From assembly GCA_900541745.1 (NCBI GenBank), contig UQLA01000010.1:1-64000 (forward strand): a DNA stretch of 64,000 bases, given 5' to 3'. A program made the translations under genes and the position numbers. Every line of letters starts with the position of its first letter. Positions within the stretch are counted from its first letter, which is position 1. Source of the DNA: an uncultured Collinsella sp. Its GTDB lineage: Bacteria; Actinomycetota; Coriobacteriia; Coriobacteriales; Coriobacteriaceae. Below are positions 27,301-35,784 of the stretch, in pieces. The notes under the pieces are model-generated. The model was not told the DNA's origin and searched no databases. It worked only from the letters and a program-made list of their open reading frames with translations.

Positions 27301-28095
27301 ATCCCCGTGTTCCCCGGCAACAACTGCGAGTACGACAGCGCCCGCGCCTTCCGTGCCGCCGGTGCCGAGGCCGACACCTTCGTGATCAACAATCTCACGC
27401 CCGAGGCCGTCGCCGAGAGCACCCACGAGCTTGCCCGCCGCATCCATGCAAGCCAGATCGTCATGATCCCCGGCGGCTTCTCGGGCGGTGACGAGCCCGA
27501 CGGCTCTGCCAAGTTCATCACGGCGTTCTTCCGCGCTCCCGAGGTCACCGAGGCAGTCCGTGACCTGCTCAAGGCCCGCGACGGCCTGATGCTGGGCATC
27601 TGCAACGGCTTCCAGGCCCTGATCAAGCTCGGCCTGGTGCCCTACGGTGACATCGTCGACGCCACGCCCGATGCGCCCACGCTGACGTTCAACACCATCG
27701 GTCGCCATCAGAGCCGCCTGGTGCGCACCCGCATCTCGTCCAACCTGTCCCCGTGGCTGTCGCAGTGCAGCCTCGACGACCCCTACACCGTCGCCATCAG
27801 CCACGGCGAGGGCCGCTTTGTCGCCAATGACGAGGTGCTCGCTCAGCTGATTGCCAACGGCCAGGTCGCCACGCAGTACGTGGGCGAGGACGGCAAGCCC
27901 AGCATGGATCTTTCCGTCAACCCCAACGGCTCCGCACTCGCCATCGAGGGCATCACGAGCCCCGACGGCCGCGTCCTGGGCAAGATGGGCCATGCCGAGC
28001 GTCGCGGCGACAACCTGTACCGCAACGTGCCCGAGCATGTCCCCGGCGACAAGTTCATGCCGATCTTTGAGAGCGGCGTAGCCTACTTCGCTTAA
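24349..28095 (+). CDS. purL: phosphoribosylformylglycinamidine synthase (long form, PurL-PurQ)
   Basis: A 1248-residue single-chain FGAM synthase for step four of purine synthesis, converting FGAR, glutamine and ATP to FGAM. The N-terminal and synthetase parts show DTYWSDHCRHTTF and the ATP/substrate segment FKNETHNHPTEIEPFGGAATCVGG. The C-terminal glutamine amidotransferase domain has FPGNNCEYDSARAF, the nucleophile Cys1085 in GICNGFQ and a late SHGEGRF supplying His and Glu. The length fits the clostridial/coriobacterial long form. ATG at 24349 (AGGAAGG upstream) gives the family start. The 185-bp leader shows no riboswitch I can recognise. Confidence 0.96.
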   Translation: MVSRIYVEKKPGFDVEAQQLKGELTEILGIKGIEALRIINRYDVEGIDEELFRSCVPTVFSEPQVDVTYDELPVSDGAVFAVEFLPGQFDQRADSASECVQLISQGERPAVRSAKVYMISGALDEAAIEAIKHYVVNPVEARIASLDLPKTLYMETPEPQPVEVLDGFRELDEAGLAAFIADRGLAMDEADIAFCQQYFRDEDRDPTITEIRVIDTYWSDHCRHTTFGTVLDDVTIDDAVVQQAFDRYMEMRHELGRDAKPVCLMDMGTIGAKYLKKTGVMTDVDESEEINACTVKVKVDVDGEDQDWLFLFKNETHNHPTEIEPFGGAATCVGGAIRDPLSGRSYVYQAMRVTGAGDPTVPVSETLEGKLPQRKLVTTAAAGYSSYGNQIGLATGQVNELYHPGYVAKRMEVGAVVGATPANHVRRECPAPTDKIILLGGRTGRDGIGGATGSSKTQNTESIETSGAEVQKGNAPVERKLQRLFRRGDACRLIKRCNDFGAGGVSVAVGELADGLYVDLDTVTKKYDGLDATELAISESQERMACAVADGDVEEFMGYAAEENLEATVIAEVTAEPRMRMAWNGVAIVDLSREFLNSNGAPKHQVAHVCARSVWQPSWAGTTLAERMTSLVTDLNVASNKGLSERFDSTIGAATVLMPFGGKTQLTPSSAMVAKFPVDGETTTASAMAWGFNPYLMEADQFAGAYLSVVESIAKLVAAGFEHKRAYLSFQEYFERLRTEAERWGKPTAAVLGALMAQVDLGAGAIGGKDSMSGSFEDEAGELNVPPTLISFAVAVGRAARAVSPEFKGLTHRVVRIAPATYGEDYRPDAQQLLAAFDAVEALTATGDALAVSTPGYGCGAESLFKMCVGNQIGIELAEDVDVESLFTPLYGSFIVELAEDAELPEVADGVVVESLGTTVEGYVIDTGSEVIELAELQEAWESGIEGVFAYRSAGEAPEVETIDFRAKDIHVYGGAKIARPRVIIPVFPGNNCEYDSARAFRAAGAEADTFVINNLTPEAVAESTHELARRIHASQIVMIPGGFSGGDEPDGSAKFITAFFRAPEVTEAVRDLLKARDGLMLGICNGFQALIKLGLVPYGDIVDATPDAPTLTFNTIGRHQSRLVRTRISSNLSPWLSQCSLDDPYTVAISHGEGRFVANDEVLAQLIANGQVATQYVGEDGKPSMDLSVNPNGSALAIEGITSPDGRVLGKMGHAERRGDNLYRNVPEHVPGDKFMPIFESGVAYFA

Positions 28096-28132
28096 TACGT
28101 TCCCATCGGGTACAATCCCCTCGGGTAACAAC

Positions 28133-28170
28133 ACCCGCCACCGACACATCCGGTGGCGGGTTCTTTTTTT
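28133..28170 (+). terminator. intrinsic terminator of purL
   Basis: ACCCGCCACCG pairs with CGGTGGCGGGT (11 bp), followed by TCTTTTTTT. Confidence 0.92.
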
Positions 28171-28195
28171 GCTTCGCGCATGTAGAAAGGACATC

Positions 28196-29131
28196 ATGAA
28201 AAGCCGCAAGCCGTATCTCGCCACCCTGCCCGGACTCATCTTGTGCTGTCTTGTTTGCTGCGCGCTCTGGGGATCGGCCTTTCCCTGCATCAAGATCGGC
28301 TACGGCCTCTTTGGCATACCCGCGCACGACAGCGCCTCGCAGCTGCTCTTCGCGGGTCTGCGCTTCACCCTTGCCGGCATACTGGTCATTGTTGGCATGA
28401 GCGTGGCCCAGCGCCGTCCGCTCGTTCCGCAGGCTCGCGACATCAAGCCCATCTGCATCTTGTCGCTCTTCCAGACCATCGGCCAGTACTTCTTTTTCTA
28501 CCTTGGTCTCTCGCGTGCCAGCGCCATGTCGAGCTCCATCATCGAGGCCAGCGCCAACTTCCTAGCCATCCTCTTTGCCGCCCTGGCGTTTCGCACCGAA
28601 AAGCTCGATGCGGCCAAGGTGCTCGGCTGCGTGCTGGGCTTTGCCGGTGTCGCGCTCGTCAACCTTTCGGGCGCGGACGGCACCTTTGGCTTTGCGCTCG
28701 ACGGCGAGGGCTTTATCCTGGCCTCCACCGTCGCGGGTGCCCTTTCGACTTGCCTGATCGGTATCTTCTCGCGTGAGCACGACGGCGTCTTGCTTGCCGG
28801 GTGGCAGTTCTTGGTCGGCGGCCTGGTCCTTACCGCCATCGGCTTTTTGATGGGTGGCGCGCTCTCCCCCACGGCGATTGCCCCCGCCATCGCGCTCATC
28901 ATCTACATGGCGCTTATCTCCGCGGTCGCCTACTCGCTGTGGTCGCGCCTGCTTGCCGTCAACCCCGTCAGCCGCGTCTCGGTCTTTGGTTTTATGAACC
29001 CCGTCTTTGGTGTGCTGCTGAGCGCGCTGCTGCTCGGCGAGGGCGCTGGCACGAGCCCCGTTACCGTCATCGTTGCCCTGCTGTTGGTCTGCGGTGGCAT
29101 CATCATCGTCAACAAACCCAAAAAAGCCTAG
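28196..29131 (+). CDS. DMT-superfamily (EamA) transporter
   Basis: A 311-residue protein with ten predicted membrane helices arranged as two EamA repeats; the first opens with CCALWGSAFPCIKIG, a common EamA start. Members export amino acids or other metabolites, and the substrate here is not known. ATG at 28196 has AAAGGA 4 nt upstream. It is a single-gene unit between two terminators. Confidence 0.88.
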   Translation: MKSRKPYLATLPGLILCCLVCCALWGSAFPCIKIGYGLFGIPAHDSASQLLFAGLRFTLAGILVIVGMSVAQRRPLVPQARDIKPICILSLFQTIGQYFFFYLGLSRASAMSSSIIEASANFLAILFAALAFRTEKLDAAKVLGCVLGFAGVALVNLSGADGTFGFALDGEGFILASTVAGALSTCLIGIFSREHDGVLLAGWQFLVGGLVLTAIGFLMGGALSPTAIAPAIALIIYMALISAVAYSLWSRLLAVNPVSRVSVFGFMNPVFGVLLSALLLGEGAGTSPVTVIVALLLVCGGIIIVNKPKKA

Positions 29132-29276
29132 CGAGCTCACTTTTTTAGAGAGGGCGTTCGCACGCTTTAGCTTAATGGAGCACACTGGTTCTCGTTGATT
29201 TCGTACCGAGCCGCGGCGGCAGACGCTCGTCTTGCCGCACCGCGCCTGGGCATTATGGCCGGTGGCCCCGCAAACG

Positions 29277-29321
29277 CAAAAAAGAGCGCACGACCATCGC
29301 AACGGTCGTGCGCCCTTTTTT
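29277..29321. terminator. bidirectional intrinsic terminator
   Basis: GCGCACGACC pairs with GGTCGTGCGC (10 bp, 8-nt loop); A-rich sequence on the left and T-rich on the right serve both the DMT gene and the convergent diguanylate cyclase gene. Confidence 0.88.
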
Positions 29322-30464
29322 CTAGCGTATCTGGACGCCGGCTTTCTTTTTCTCGGCCTTGACGCGGTAGAGCTCCGCATCCGCAGCGCGAAGTAAGTCT
29401 TGCCAGGTATCAACGCCATCACCAACCCGTGCGTAGCCGATGGACATCCGCAACAGATACGGCACCTCGGCACGAGCGAGCTCGTCGTTAATCGCCGAAC
29501 ACAGGTCTATGATGTCCTGTTCCGCTGCTGCCTTCTGGAGCACCACGAACTCATCGCCGCCATAACGTGCGATAAAACCACCAGACGCCGAGCAGACCTC
29601 TTTGAGCGTAGCAGATATGACCTGGAGGGCATGATCGCCCTCCACATGTCCATACCGGTCGTTAATCTGCTTAAAGCCGTCGGCATCCATCATAAGCAGA
29701 TACACATCTTCGGCCTGATCCACATTTGAAAAGAGCGACAGCATATAAGTCTCAAAACGGTTGCGATTGTTAAGGCCAGTCAACGGGTCGGTCGAGATCA
29801 GCTGCTCCTGGTAGATGATGTAGAGCAGCAGGATGCTCAGCGTTATACCGACGCAAAGGCCCGGCACCGAAAACAAAACCTGGAAGGTACCGCCCACCAG
29901 AGCGGGAACCGCAAAAAAGGCGAGGGTGCGATAAATGGCCTTCTTTTGCAGACTTTCGACTTTTCGAGTCTGAATAAAGGCATGCAAAGACGTATATATG
30001 ATGTAGCAGTAGCTAACGATAGGTTGAATCATATAAAGCGCTCCGCGACGATATACGCCCTGCGCATCGATATAGAACATAGTGTGCGTCCAGTAGCTGA
30101 TAAATGCCAGCACGACCACCAATACGGTTGGCAACGTCACGAGCGCCACCCTATAGCGCGCGGTCAAAAGGCGAGAGCCCTGCACTGTCTCGGAATAGAA
30201 AAACCAAATGAGGCACGCGATGGCGAACAGCGAAAACGAGACCGCGTTGGAAATCCAGTTGGCCGTGATGCCTACAGGAGTGCTCACGCCGTCCGAGAGC
30301 GTCCAGATCATATCGAAGAAAATGTAGGCAGCAGACGTGTAGCCCAGCATGCTAAACAGAAGCTGCTGGGTACTCGAGAACAAGGAGCGACGGCTTCGCG
30401 CGGCAAGCCCGATAAGAACAATCATGCATAGCAGGAATATCTCAATCTTGAGTGCCTTAACCAC
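29322..30464 (-). CDS. membrane GGDEF-domain diguanylate cyclase
   Basis: A 380-residue protein. Residues 1-220 contain about seven hydrophobic helices, forming a membrane sensor without a recognised domain name. The GGDEF domain is about 222-380: DPLTGLNNRNRF, DADGFKQINDRYGH and the intact active motif GGDEF at 302-306, so c-di-GMP synthesis is likely. The inhibitory RxxD site five residues before GGDEF is absent. GTG at 30464 (GGATGG 6 nt upstream) is chosen over a TTG six codons earlier that has no ribosome binding site. No PilZ or EAL protein is in the window. Confidence 0.88.
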   Translation of the reverse strand: MVKALKIEIFLLCMIVLIGLAARSRRSLFSSTQQLLFSMLGYTSAAYIFFDMIWTLSDGVSTPVGITANWISNAVSFSLFAIACLIWFFYSETVQGSRLLTARYRVALVTLPTVLVVVLAFISYWTHTMFYIDAQGVYRRGALYMIQPIVSYCYIIYTSLHAFIQTRKVESLQKKAIYRTLAFFAVPALVGGTFQVLFSVPGLCVGITLSILLLYIIYQEQLISTDPLTGLNNRNRFETYMLSLFSNVDQAEDVYLLMMDADGFKQINDRYGHVEGDHALQVISATLKEVCSASGGFIARYGGDEFVVLQKAAAEQDIIDLCSAINDELARAEVPYLLRMSIGYARVGDGVDTWQDLLRAADAELYRVKAEKKKAGVQIR

Positions 30465-30554
30465 TAGACGCCATCCCTTCAATATCCAAGTGGCCAGAAT
30501 CGCCCAATTAGAATCTGGGCAATAAACACCCCCTACTCCGCAGGGGTAAGGGGA

Positions 30555-30560
30555 ATAATA
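30555..30560 (-). promoter_or_regulatory. putative extended -10 (TGCTATTAT) for the GGDEF gene
   Basis: TATTAT preceded by TGC on the minus strand, about 90 bp before the GTG start. The -35 region would fall inside the neighbouring inverted repeat. Confidence 0.4.
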
Positions 30561-30565
30561 GCAGA

Positions 30566-30605
30566 GCGCCCGAACGTCACTGCAAGACAGCTTTCGTTCG
30601 GGCGC
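30566..30605 (-). terminator. inverted repeat after kdgT
   Basis: GCGCCCGAACG and CGTTCGGGCGC form an 11-bp stem with an 18-nt loop, 49 bp after kdgT. No T tract follows on either strand, so termination is uncertain. Confidence 0.45.
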
Positions 30606-30654
30606 CTATACGGCGCGAATTGCACACGCCGGCTTGATTGACTCGCGTCGACGA

Positions 30655-31677
30655 TTACTCGCCGTCGATGTCGGTCGCGACGGCCTCCTCGATGGCCTCG
30701 ACACCGACAGGCGACAGATCCTCTTTGCCGTGGCAGAACTTCTTATCGACCCAGCCGGTCAGGATCGGAGCCATGACTGCCGTGATGATGACGGCGGTGG
30801 CGATCTGGGCGTACGCAGTGGGTGCAAGCTCGGCATAACGCGGTGCGACCTCGGCGAGGGCGACCGGCGTGGTCATAGCCGTGCCGGCGATAGTGGAGCA
30901 GGCAACGGCCGCCTTGCCGTTGCCGCCACACAGGCGCTCGAAGGCAAAGGTAATGGGACCGACGATAAACAGCGTGATGAGGCCCAGCAAGATACCGGAA
31001 ATACCGCCGGTGATAAAGCTCGAAAGGCTCATGGACGCACCGAGCTGAAATCCGATAACGGCGATTGCAGGATTGGAGCCAGGAACCAGCAGGTTCTTGA
31101 TAAACGGGAACAAGTTGCCCAAAACCATGCCGATAACAAGCGGCAGGATGGATCCGATGATGGTGCCGACGGGGATGTTGGCGAGACCCGAGACACCGAG
31201 GATGATCATCGTGACGGCGGGGCCGGCCGTAAAGAACAGGATACCGACGGCGCCCTGCTCGGACTCATCGCCAAACTCGCCCATGATGCCCGTATAGAGC
31301 GCCATGTTGCAAAACGTGATGCCACCGATGATTGAGACCGAGCTCAGGCCCAAAAAGTTGTCGTTAAAGAAATACGCAACGCCCAGGCCCAGCGCGGCTG
31401 CCACCACAAGCTTAGGAATCAGCACGACGATGCCGGTCTTGATAGCGCCCGGCGTGGACTTAAAGCTGATGCCAGCGCCCACAAACAGCAGGATCGCGGC
31501 GACGATGGTGTTGGAGCCGCCGCGGCAGGCGGCGGTAAAGAAGCCGCCGATCTCGAAGACCTGCGGGCAGAAAGTATTCAGCAAAAGGCCGACGATCATC
31601 GGGTAGATCATGATGTCACCCGGGATGCGCGGGACTTTGAATTTCTTTTGCTCGTTGGCGGTCGCTTCCTGTGCCAT
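30655..31677 (-). CDS. kdgT: 2-keto-3-deoxygluconate permease
   Basis: A 340-residue membrane protein with about ten helices that fits the KdgT family, proton symporters for 2-keto-3-deoxygluconate from pectin and glucuronate breakdown. Typical segments are KVPRIPGDIMIYPMIVGLL, LLFVGAGISFKSTPGAIKTG, GITFCNMALYTGIMGEFG and AGTAMTTPVALAE. ATG at 31677 with GGGGA upstream is chosen over an earlier in-frame start. No other genes of the pathway (kdgK, kdgA) are nearby, so it may be used for a related sugar acid. Confidence 0.9.
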   Translation of the reverse strand: MAQEATANEQKKFKVPRIPGDIMIYPMIVGLLLNTFCPQVFEIGGFFTAACRGGSNTIVAAILLFVGAGISFKSTPGAIKTGIVVLIPKLVVAAALGLGVAYFFNDNFLGLSSVSIIGGITFCNMALYTGIMGEFGDESEQGAVGILFFTAGPAVTMIILGVSGLANIPVGTIIGSILPLVIGMVLGNLFPFIKNLLVPGSNPAIAVIGFQLGASMSLSSFITGGISGILLGLITLFIVGPITFAFERLCGGNGKAAVACSTIAGTAMTTPVALAEVAPRYAELAPTAYAQIATAVIITAVMAPILTGWVDKKFCHGKEDLSPVGVEAIEEAVATDIDGE

Positions 31678-31820
31678 GAAATCCCCATTTCCGCTGACGC
31701 AGAACAAAAGCCCACGTCACACTTTGCTACAGTAAAGTTTGACCATGGTACCAGAAGAAGCAGACCGGCTCGGTGAGAAATTCGATTCGTTGGGCCGGGA
31801 CGCTAAACGCGCCCTTGCTT

Positions 31821-32144
31821 TTATACAAGGCTCAAAACGATATAGAACACGATGCCCGAGACGCAGCACCACAACATCGACTTTGTCTTGATTGCCACCG
31901 CCACGACACCGGCAGCCGCAATCCAGGGAATCAAGCCCTGCCACAAGCCGGCGTCAAAAGCGCCAGGGCTTATCAAATCGTTAGCGACCAGCGCCGCAAA
32001 GGCGGCGGGCGGAATATAACCCAAGGCCTCGGTAACGCGGGGCGACAGCGTTCTCCCGCGCAAGGCAAACGCCGGGGCAATGCGGAAAAACGCGATAGCC
32101 GCCCATGACGACAGCCACAGGACCAAAAACTCATTAACGGGCAT
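31821..32144 (-). CDS. azlD: branched-chain amino acid exporter small subunit AzlD
   Basis: A 107-residue protein with about four hydrophobic helices, matching AzlD: it forms a two-component exporter of branched-chain amino acids or analogues with AzlC. Its ATG at 32144 overlaps the end of azlC by 11 bp, the usual arrangement. Its gene was easy to miss because the frame is open far upstream inside azlC. Confidence 0.88.
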   Translation of the reverse strand: MPVNEFLVLWLSSWAAIAFFRIAPAFALRGRTLSPRVTEALGYIPPAAFAALVANDLISPGAFDAGLWQGLIPWIAAAGVVAVAIKTKSMLWCCVSGIVFYIVLSLV

Positions 32145-32826
32145 CGCGAGCGCCCCTTCCTTCGGCGAAAGCATCGCACGCAAGCGCCGCGGCAACGCCG
32201 ACGAGCACGCTTGTCGGCACGGCGATATTCGTCCACCCCAAGAACTTGCATATGGCGACAGACACCGCAGCCATAGCGGCAGCCACGACATTGCCGCGCG
32301 ACAGTCGCTGCGAAAAGAGCAGGCAGATAAAGAGCGAGGTGCAGACAAAACCAGCAATAGCGGTAGGGACATCGACAACGGCGCCGACGATGGCGCCCGT
32401 CGTACACGAAACGCCCCATGTTGCGATGAGGATCGCGTTGAGCGCAAAGGACTCGTGCGGGCCCCAATCCTCCCCTTCAACCAACTTGGCAAGCGAGATG
32501 CCATATGCCTCTTCGGTGAGCGTCGCGGCAACGGCCAGCGTCTGACGCTTCGAGGCACCCCTCAGATGGGGTGCGATCGATGCCGAATAAAGTGCAAAGC
32601 GCGAGGAGATTGCGGCCACACTTGCGACAATCGATGCCGCAGGCACACCTGCCAGCCACAGGTTGCAGACCATAAACTGGCCGCTACCCGTCACAAACGT
32701 GCTGCTCAGAGCAAAAACCATCCAGGGCTCCATTCCCGTCTGCGCCATAATCATTCCGCACGGCGCGCCTATCGCAACATAGGTAAGCATCACCGGCCAG
32801 ACGGTTTTAACGATTTTGAGCACCAT
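32134..32826 (-). CDS. azlC: branched-chain amino acid exporter large subunit AzlC
   Basis: A 230-residue membrane protein of the AzlC family. Family segments are PVMLTYVAIGAPCGMIM, the STFVTGSGQFMVCNLW region and ATLTEEAYGI. Together with AzlD it exports leucine/valine or toxic analogues. ATG at 32826 has GAGGAA 5 nt upstream; the open frame before it lacks conservation. It is interesting beside the Liv importer at 14-20 kb, since the cell carries both import and export for the same amino acids. Confidence 0.9.
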   Translation of the reverse strand: MVLKIVKTVWPVMLTYVAIGAPCGMIMAQTGMEPWMVFALSSTFVTGSGQFMVCNLWLAGVPAASIVASVAAISSRFALYSASIAPHLRGASKRQTLAVAATLTEEAYGISLAKLVEGEDWGPHESFALNAILIATWGVSCTTGAIVGAVVDVPTAIAGFVCTSLFICLLFSQRLSRGNVVAAAMAAVSVAICKFLGWTNIAVPTSVLVGVAAALACDAFAEGRGARDAR

Positions 32827-32953
32827 AGCGTTCCTCGTCCCGACAAGATTTCCGAGCCGCATTCAACGACGCGACAGAATCATCGTCCGGTGGCAACCGA
32901 GTTCACCTACAATTGCCACCGGATCGAAAGACACAGCTTTTTAGGAAGTCATT

Positions 32954-33764
32954 ATGACAGCTATCGATCGGGGCCGGGCGACCGCGGCCTTCAAACGCTA
33001 TACCGATGCTTACGATGCCGCCAATCCACGTATCGCGCTCAAAATCGAGCATACGTACCACGTTGCCGAGGCATGCGATGCCGTGGCGCGCGAGCAGGGC
33101 TGGTCGACAGAGGATATTGACCTGGCCTGGCTTTGCGGCCTGTTACACGATATGGGACGCTTTGAACAGTTGCGGCGCTGGGACACCTTTAAGGACGCCG
33201 AGAGTATGAGCCACGCAGCGTTGGGCGTCGGGGTCCTCTTTGGCGAGAACCCCGACGACGCGCCTGCCACAACAAGCATCCGAGATTTTATCGAGACCGA
33301 CGAGGACGACGAGCTCATCCGCGCGAGCATCGCCTATCACAGCGACTTTCGCCTGCCGGCACAACTCGACGAGCGTACACGGCGCTTCTGCGATATCGTG
33401 CGCGATGGCGACAAAATCGACATTATGCGCACCATCGCCGACAGCACCGTCGACACTATCCTCAAGGTTGATGAGGACACATTTCTCGCCAGCCGGTTCT
33501 CGACACCGGCTCTCGCTGCCTTTGACGAGCGCCGCTGCGTCGCACGCGATGAACGCGAGGAGCCCGCAGACTACCTGGTGGGACTCATCTGCTTTATGTT
33601 TGAGCTCGTCTATCCAGCGAGCCGCGCGCTGGCGCGAGCGGGGCGATATCTACCGCCTGCTCGACGCGCCCTTTGGCATTACGCGCCCCTTTACCGATCC
33701 CGCCACGCAAGCGACCTGGGAGCGCCTAAAGGACGAGATGCGCGACTGGCTGGCGCGCGTCTAG
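32954..33764 (+). pseudogene. HD-domain phosphohydrolase with an apparent frameshift
   Basis: The first 227 codons encode an HD-domain protein: His33/His36 in IEHTYHVAEA, the HD pair at 65-66 (GLLHDMGRF), a later HSDFRLP segment and DGDKIDIMRTI. Substrate is probably a nucleotide. Near 33635 the frame breaks: after SRALA the sequence continues as ERGDIYRLLDAPFG...WERLKDEMRDWLARV in the +1 frame, ending at the TAG at 33762-33764. One extra base (C at 33635) explains it. It could be a sequencing error, a true pseudogene or rarely a programmed shift. The stop codon overlaps that of the convergent etfA (CTAG). Confidence 0.78.
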
Positions 33765-34966
33765 CGCTCAAGCTGGGCCAGCAGCTCCTCGACAACCTCG
33801 ACGGCATCGCCGACGACCTTGTACTGGGCAGCACCAAAGATGGGGGCATCCGGGTCCTCGTTGATGGCGATAATGCACTCCGCCCCACCGATGCCGGCAA
33901 GATGCTGGATGGCACCCGAGACACCGATACTCACGAGAAGCTTGGGCGAAACCGATACGCCCGTCTGGCCAATCTGGTGGCGATACTCCAACCAGCCGGC
34001 CTCCACGACAGGTCGCGTGCAGCCAAGCTCGGCCCCCAGAGCCTCGGCGAGCCTTCGCATCAGCGGCAGGTTTTTCTTGGAACCAATGCCGCGACCCACC
34101 ACGACCAGGCGCTCGGCATCGGCAATTGATGCCTGCTGTCCCCACTCCTCGGCGGGAATCGAGATCTCGACACGAGCCTTAGCATCATCCGCAAGTGATA
34201 TCTGGGTAATCGTGCCGGAGCGGCCGTAGTCAAAGTCGGACGCCTTAAAGATGCCGGGACGCACCGTTGCCATCTGGGGACGATGATTGGGGCAGACGAT
34301 GGTGGCCATCAGGTTGCCGCCAAACGCCGGACGCGTCTGTTGCAGCAGCCCCGTCTCCGTATCCATCGAAAGTACGGTGCAGTCAGCCGTAAGGCCCGTC
34401 TGCAGACGCACGGCAACGCCGGGTGCCAGTTCGCGGCCAAAGGCGGTCGCACCGTACAGAATGGCCTCGGGCTTGCGCTCTGCCACCAAATCGCAGATCA
34501 GCCGGGCGTAGACCTCCGCATCGTTCTGGCGCAGACGCTCGTCGCGACAGACCAGGACCTCGTCGGCGCCGGCGCAAACCAGATGCCCCAGGTCCTTGAG
34601 CGAGCTCTCGGGGCTCATGCCGACCAATGCCACCAGACGGCAACCACGAGCATCGGCAAGCTCGCGTCCCTTGCCCATGAGCTCGTAGGCCACTGGGGCT
34701 ACGACATCGTGCTCGTCGGTCTGAACGAATACCCAGATATCTCGATATGCATCAAGGTCCACCGCGCCAGCGGCCTCGTCACGCTCGATCGAGATAGCGT
34801 TGACAGGGCAGGCGTCGACGCACCCGCCGCATAGGATGCAGCCATCGGTTACGCAGGCGCAACGGTTGGGCCGCTCGCCTTCCACTACGATGCCGCCCGA
34901 GGCACAGGCGCGAACGCAGCGACCGCAGCCTATACAGGCTTCGCTATCGATAATCAGTCCGCTCAT
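33761..34966 (-). CDS. etfA: electron transfer flavoprotein alpha subunit with ferredoxin domain
   Basis: A 401-residue EtfA. Residues 1-58 form a ferredoxin-like domain with two CxxCxxCxxxC sets: Cys11, 14, 17, 21 and Cys43, 46, 49, 53 (with Cys36/38 before the second). The Etf alpha domain follows from about 75, and the FAD-binding part at about 285-401 has VVGRGIGSKKNLP and SIGVSGAIQH. This architecture is the LctC type of the lactate dehydrogenase-Etf complex of Acetobacterium woodii. The gene directly abuts etfB and is the last of a three-gene operon. Confidence 0.94.
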   Translation of the reverse strand: MSGLIIDSEACIGCGRCVRACASGGIVVEGERPNRCACVTDGCILCGGCVDACPVNAISIERDEAAGAVDLDAYRDIWVFVQTDEHDVVAPVAYELMGKGRELADARGCRLVALVGMSPESSLKDLGHLVCAGADEVLVCRDERLRQNDAEVYARLICDLVAERKPEAILYGATAFGRELAPGVAVRLQTGLTADCTVLSMDTETGLLQQTRPAFGGNLMATIVCPNHRPQMATVRPGIFKASDFDYGRSGTITQISLADDAKARVEISIPAEEWGQQASIADAERLVVVGRGIGSKKNLPLMRRLAEALGAELGCTRPVVEAGWLEYRHQIGQTGVSVSPKLLVSIGVSGAIQHLAGIGGAECIIAINEDPDAPIFGAAQYKVVGDAVEVVEELLAQLER

Positions 34967-35782
34967 CTATGCCATCCCCTCGATGATCTTGGCAAGTTTC
35001 GCCGCCTGCTCGGACGCCGTTCCGTCAACGGTCTCGCACGTTTGGTCGCGATCGGGCACAAACGATCGCACGACCTGTGTCGGCGAGCCGGCAAGGCCGC
35101 AGCGCGCGGGGTCGGCGTTCACGTCGGCAGCGTTGACCACGCGCACGTCCGCCTCCTCGGCTGCACGAATACCGGCAATGCTCGGCATACGCAGTTGGCC
35201 AATCTCCTTGGCGGTCGTCATCGCGCACGGCATCTCAAGATAGACCGTCTCCTCGCCGGCATCGCAGCCGTGAACAAGCGCCAGTGAACCACAGGTCGTA
35301 AAGCCCGCGCTCTGCACGCAGCTCACGTCGGTCACACAGGGAATCTCAAAGGCACCGGCAAGCTCGGGACCAATCTGGGCCGTATCGCCGTCCACCGCCA
35401 TCTTGCCGCAGATGAGCAGGTCGAAGTCCTCGTCGAGCGCCTCGATGCCGCACTTGAGGGCATAGGTGGTTGCCAGGGTATCGGCACCTGCAAAGGCGCG
35501 ATCGGTCAGCAGCAGTGCGTCATCGGCGCCTCGGGCGATGCAGTCGCGCAATAGCGATTCGGTCGCGGGGATGCCCATCGACACCACCGTTACGCGCACG
35601 TCCATGCCAAAGCCGATAAAGTCGTCCTTCAGCGCCAGCGCGCATTCCAAAGCGCTCGCGTCAAAGGGATTAATGACCGCCTGTTTGCCATCGCGCACGA
35701 TGGTATTGGTCTTGGGGTCCATCTTGACCTCGGTGCTGCCCGGCACCGCCTTGACGCACACCACCATATGGAAATCGCTCAT
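34967..35782 (-). CDS. etfB: electron transfer flavoprotein beta subunit
   Basis: A 271-residue EtfB. It opens with MVVCVKAVPGSTEVKMD and contains NPFDASALECALALK and the GADTLATTYAL region of the nucleotide-binding fold, plus MAVDGDTAQIGPELAG. In bifurcating Etfs the beta subunit carries an FAD used as the bifurcating centre. I prefer the ATG at 35782, since AGGGGG is about 10 nt upstream; a GTG two codons earlier overlaps the upstream stop. Gene order is dehydrogenase-etfB-etfA. Confidence 0.94.
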   Translation of the reverse strand: MSDFHMVVCVKAVPGSTEVKMDPKTNTIVRDGKQAVINPFDASALECALALKDDFIGFGMDVRVTVVSMGIPATESLLRDCIARGADDALLLTDRAFAGADTLATTYALKCGIEALDEDFDLLICGKMAVDGDTAQIGPELAGAFEIPCVTDVSCVQSAGFTTCGSLALVHGCDAGEETVYLEMPCAMTTAKEIGQLRMPSIAGIRAAEEADVRVVNAADVNADPARCGLAGSPTQVVRSFVPDRDQTCETVDGTASEQAAKLAKIIEGMA

Positions 35783-35784
35783 CT

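Noticed and set aside
26119..28293. 724-codon open frame antisense to purL
   Set aside because: It mirrors the codon bias of a GC-rich real gene, has no ribosome binding site or domain, and purL is certain.
29165..29235. tRNA-like segment (TAGCTTAATGGAGCA)
   Set aside because: It resembles a D-arm, but no acceptor stem, anticodon arm or T-arm fits.
33636..34129. Continuation of the HD-protein frame into etfA
   Set aside because: The tail is not protein-like and overlaps etfA on the other strand; the +1 frame carries the conserved end.
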